DNA of 27,125 nt. Source: Coptodactyla brooksi (taxonomy: Eukaryota; Arthropoda; Insecta; Coleoptera; Scarabaeidae). The notes under the pieces were generated by a model. The model was not told where the DNA came from and did not search any database. It saw nothing but the letters and a program-made list of their open reading frames with translations. Below are positions 26,978-27,125 of the stretch, in pieces. The stretch is from positions 1 through 27,125 of the forward strand of contig JAWQRM010000185.1 in assembly GCA_033557675.1 (NCBI GenBank). Direction: 5' to 3'. Position 1 is the first letter of the stretch, and each line of letters opens with the position of its first letter. The translations under genes and the position numbers were made by a program.

Positions 26978-27125
26978 CTAATACAGGGATTGTTTACACC
27001 AAGCACATGTTATAACAGATATATTCCCACAGATATAACATGTTGGCTGCACACTCGAAAAGCAAACCTCCACTGGATTTTTAAATTGTTTTGGCCTTTT
27101 GTCTGTATATCCACTTGCAAACCAT
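26978..27125 (-). pseudogene. second DDE_1 transposase copy, C-terminal end
   Basis: On the minus strand from the window edge: WFASGYTDKRPKQFKNPVEV CFSSVQPTCYICGNISVITC AWCKQSLY and then a stop. It parallels FANGYIEKRPEQFENPVE of the + strand copy and goes further, showing a C-x2-C-G…C-A-W-C-K pattern that looks like a C-terminal zinc-binding knuckle. The rest of this copy is outside the window. Confidence 0.7.

Larger units (their letters stand above)
26162..27125. repeat. large inverted repeat of two transposon 3' ends
   Basis: Left arm: 26162-26253 (transposase end) plus 26262-26410 (AT-rich 3' module). Right arm: 26690-26842 and 27035-27125, in opposite orientation and cut by the window edge. 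The left arm lacks about 190 bases that the right arm keeps between the two parts. Near the centre is a 30-base near-perfect palindrome (26563-26592, AGCGACAAAAGATGCATCTT…). Two copies of one transposon therefore lie tail to tail. Confidence 0.8.

Overview
This is a stretch of animal (arthropod, most likely insect) nuclear genome. The evidence is a spliced gene with canonical GT/AG junctions and very short introns (59, 59 and 53 bases), an AT-rich background broken by CpG-rich patches, and a load of eukaryotic transposon fossils (mariner, Penelope, pogo/Tigger-like DDE_1, an IS630/Tc1-like DDE element, foldback elements, MITEs). A beetle is possible from the repeat flavour, but that is only an impression.

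The main gene lies on the + strand. By splice-phase bookkeeping I could join six coding exons (4668-6079, 6139-6257, 10919-12492, 12552-12704, 12758-13145, 13516-13667) into one uninterrupted 1265-residue reading frame. It has an N-terminal PDZ domain, a polyproline stretch, a long probably disordered middle, and two tandem C-terminal PDZ domains. The last PDZ ends the protein and closely resembles the last PDZ of vertebrate pro-interleukin-16/PDZD2; the insect member of this group is big bang (bbg). A second 5' end is likely: an exon at 9875-10019, preceded by a CpG-rich core-promoter-like region, ends in the same splice phase as exon 2 and would give a ~783-residue form without the first PDZ. 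A separate terminal exon at 715-902, with poly(A) signals, carries the second half of another PDZ. It is the end of an upstream gene or of a short isoform of the same locus. The last intron holds a 100-nt hairpin that looks like a microRNA precursor.

Layout: 1-412 mariner 3' end inserted in a dispersed repeat; 715-1060 PDZ terminal exon and poly(A) sites; 2030-4640 a G-poor, trimeric higher-order tandem repeat; 4651-13870 the PDZ gene, whose 4.7-kb intron contains repeats and a MITE; 13970-16140 interspersed repeats and a Penelope-like reverse transcriptase fossil (- strand); 16200-16700 a CpG-rich promoter-like patch with an E-box palindrome; 16700-19560 largely featureless; 19870-23015 nested inverted repeats, including a ~1.9-kb foldback element; 23100-23653 a homeodomain-site cluster and the first coding exon of a second + strand gene (signal peptide, rest outside or not recognised); 24090-24900 a Tigger-like terminal repeat and an IS630/Tc1-like transposase fossil (- strand); 25236-25441 a MITE; 25519-27125 two DDE_1 transposase fossils arranged tail to tail as a large inverted repeat, whose 3' non-coding module is also the loop of the foldback element.

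No bacterial-type system, CRISPR array, tRNA or rRNA was seen.
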